Of a stretch of DNA of 5,960 nucleotides, positions 5,858 through 5,960 are shown piece after piece. The translations under genes and the position numbers were made by a program. The stretch is from JAWWBS01 sp033720815 (GTDB taxonomy: Bacteria; Pseudomonadota; Gammaproteobacteria; Natronospirales; JAJUFS01), in assembly GCA_033720815.1 (NCBI GenBank), contig JAWWBT010000136.1:1-5960 (forward strand), written 5' to 3'. The notes beneath the pieces were generated by a model that did no database searches, had not been told where the DNA came from, and was given only the letters and a program-made list of their open reading frames with translations. Each line of letters opens with the position of its first letter. Positions within the stretch are counted from its first letter, which is position 1.

Positions 5858-5960
5858 TCTCGCGGTTCCTGCCTGCACCGGCAGCTGCCGTGCTGCCGGG
5901 ACTGTTCACCTGTGTACTGATTGCCGTTGCGAGCTGGGGCATCACCGAATGGATCGGTGG
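5854..5960 (+). CDS. N-terminus of a membrane protein, possibly YeiH/UPF0324-type transporter (cut by window end)
   Basis: Thirty-five codons are visible from an ATG that overlaps the MAPEG stop in the sequence ATGA. The peptide starts ISRFLPAPAAAVLPGLF and continues into a hydrophobic segment CVLIAVASWGITEWIGG, so a membrane helix begins at about residue 13. The LPGL motif leading straight into a first helix recalls YeiH/UPF0324 family proteins (putative sulfate exporters), but 35 residues are too few to be sure. The start has no separate strong ribosome site, consistent with re-initiation after the MAPEG gene. A role in sulfur handling would fit the transsulfuration genes nearby but is a guess. 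Confidence 0.55.
   Translation, partial: MISRFLPAPAAAVLPGLFTCVLIAVASWGITEWIG

Overview
The window looks like ordinary chromosomal DNA of a GC-rich gammaproteobacterium (roughly 60% GC by eye, strongly GC-biased third codon positions). The protein families recall Xanthomonadales, Chromatiales or Pseudomonas-like lineages, but the sequence alone does not fix the genus. I see no phage, IS, CRISPR, tRNA or rRNA. Almost all of the window is coding.

Left half, minus strand (3191 down to 1): a tight three-gene operon read right to left. It encodes a heme-free cystathionine beta-synthase with a C-terminal CBS-domain pair, then a PLP-dependent cystathionine gamma-lyase/synthase, then a 2-oxoglutarate/Fe(II) prolyl-hydroxylase-type oxygenase of the EGLN/PPHD class that is cut by the left edge. 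The gaps are 16 and 14 bases. The first two enzymes together would make cysteine from homocysteine and serine (reverse transsulfuration) and can also release H2S. The third is an oxygen-dependent protein-modifying enzyme by family.

Middle (3192-3337): a divergent intergenic region. It holds a plausible promoter toward the beta-synthase, a 9-bp GC-rich inverted repeat that would sit at the very 5' end of that transcript, and a short open frame that runs into the beta-synthase start.

Right half, plus strand: prmC (release-factor glutamine methyltransferase), a DUF2007-type small protein overlapping a small NTF2-like lipoprotein gene, a very acidic 132-residue protein of unknown function, a four-helix MAPEG-family membrane protein, and the first 35 codons of another membrane protein that overlaps it by ATGA. 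Two candidate plus-strand promoters lie at 4192-4220 and 4987-4995.

The best lead is the operon linking reverse transsulfuration to an oxygen-sensing-type prolyl hydroxylase. The next is the structured leader of the beta-synthase mRNA. Nothing here is clear evidence of a wholly new system.
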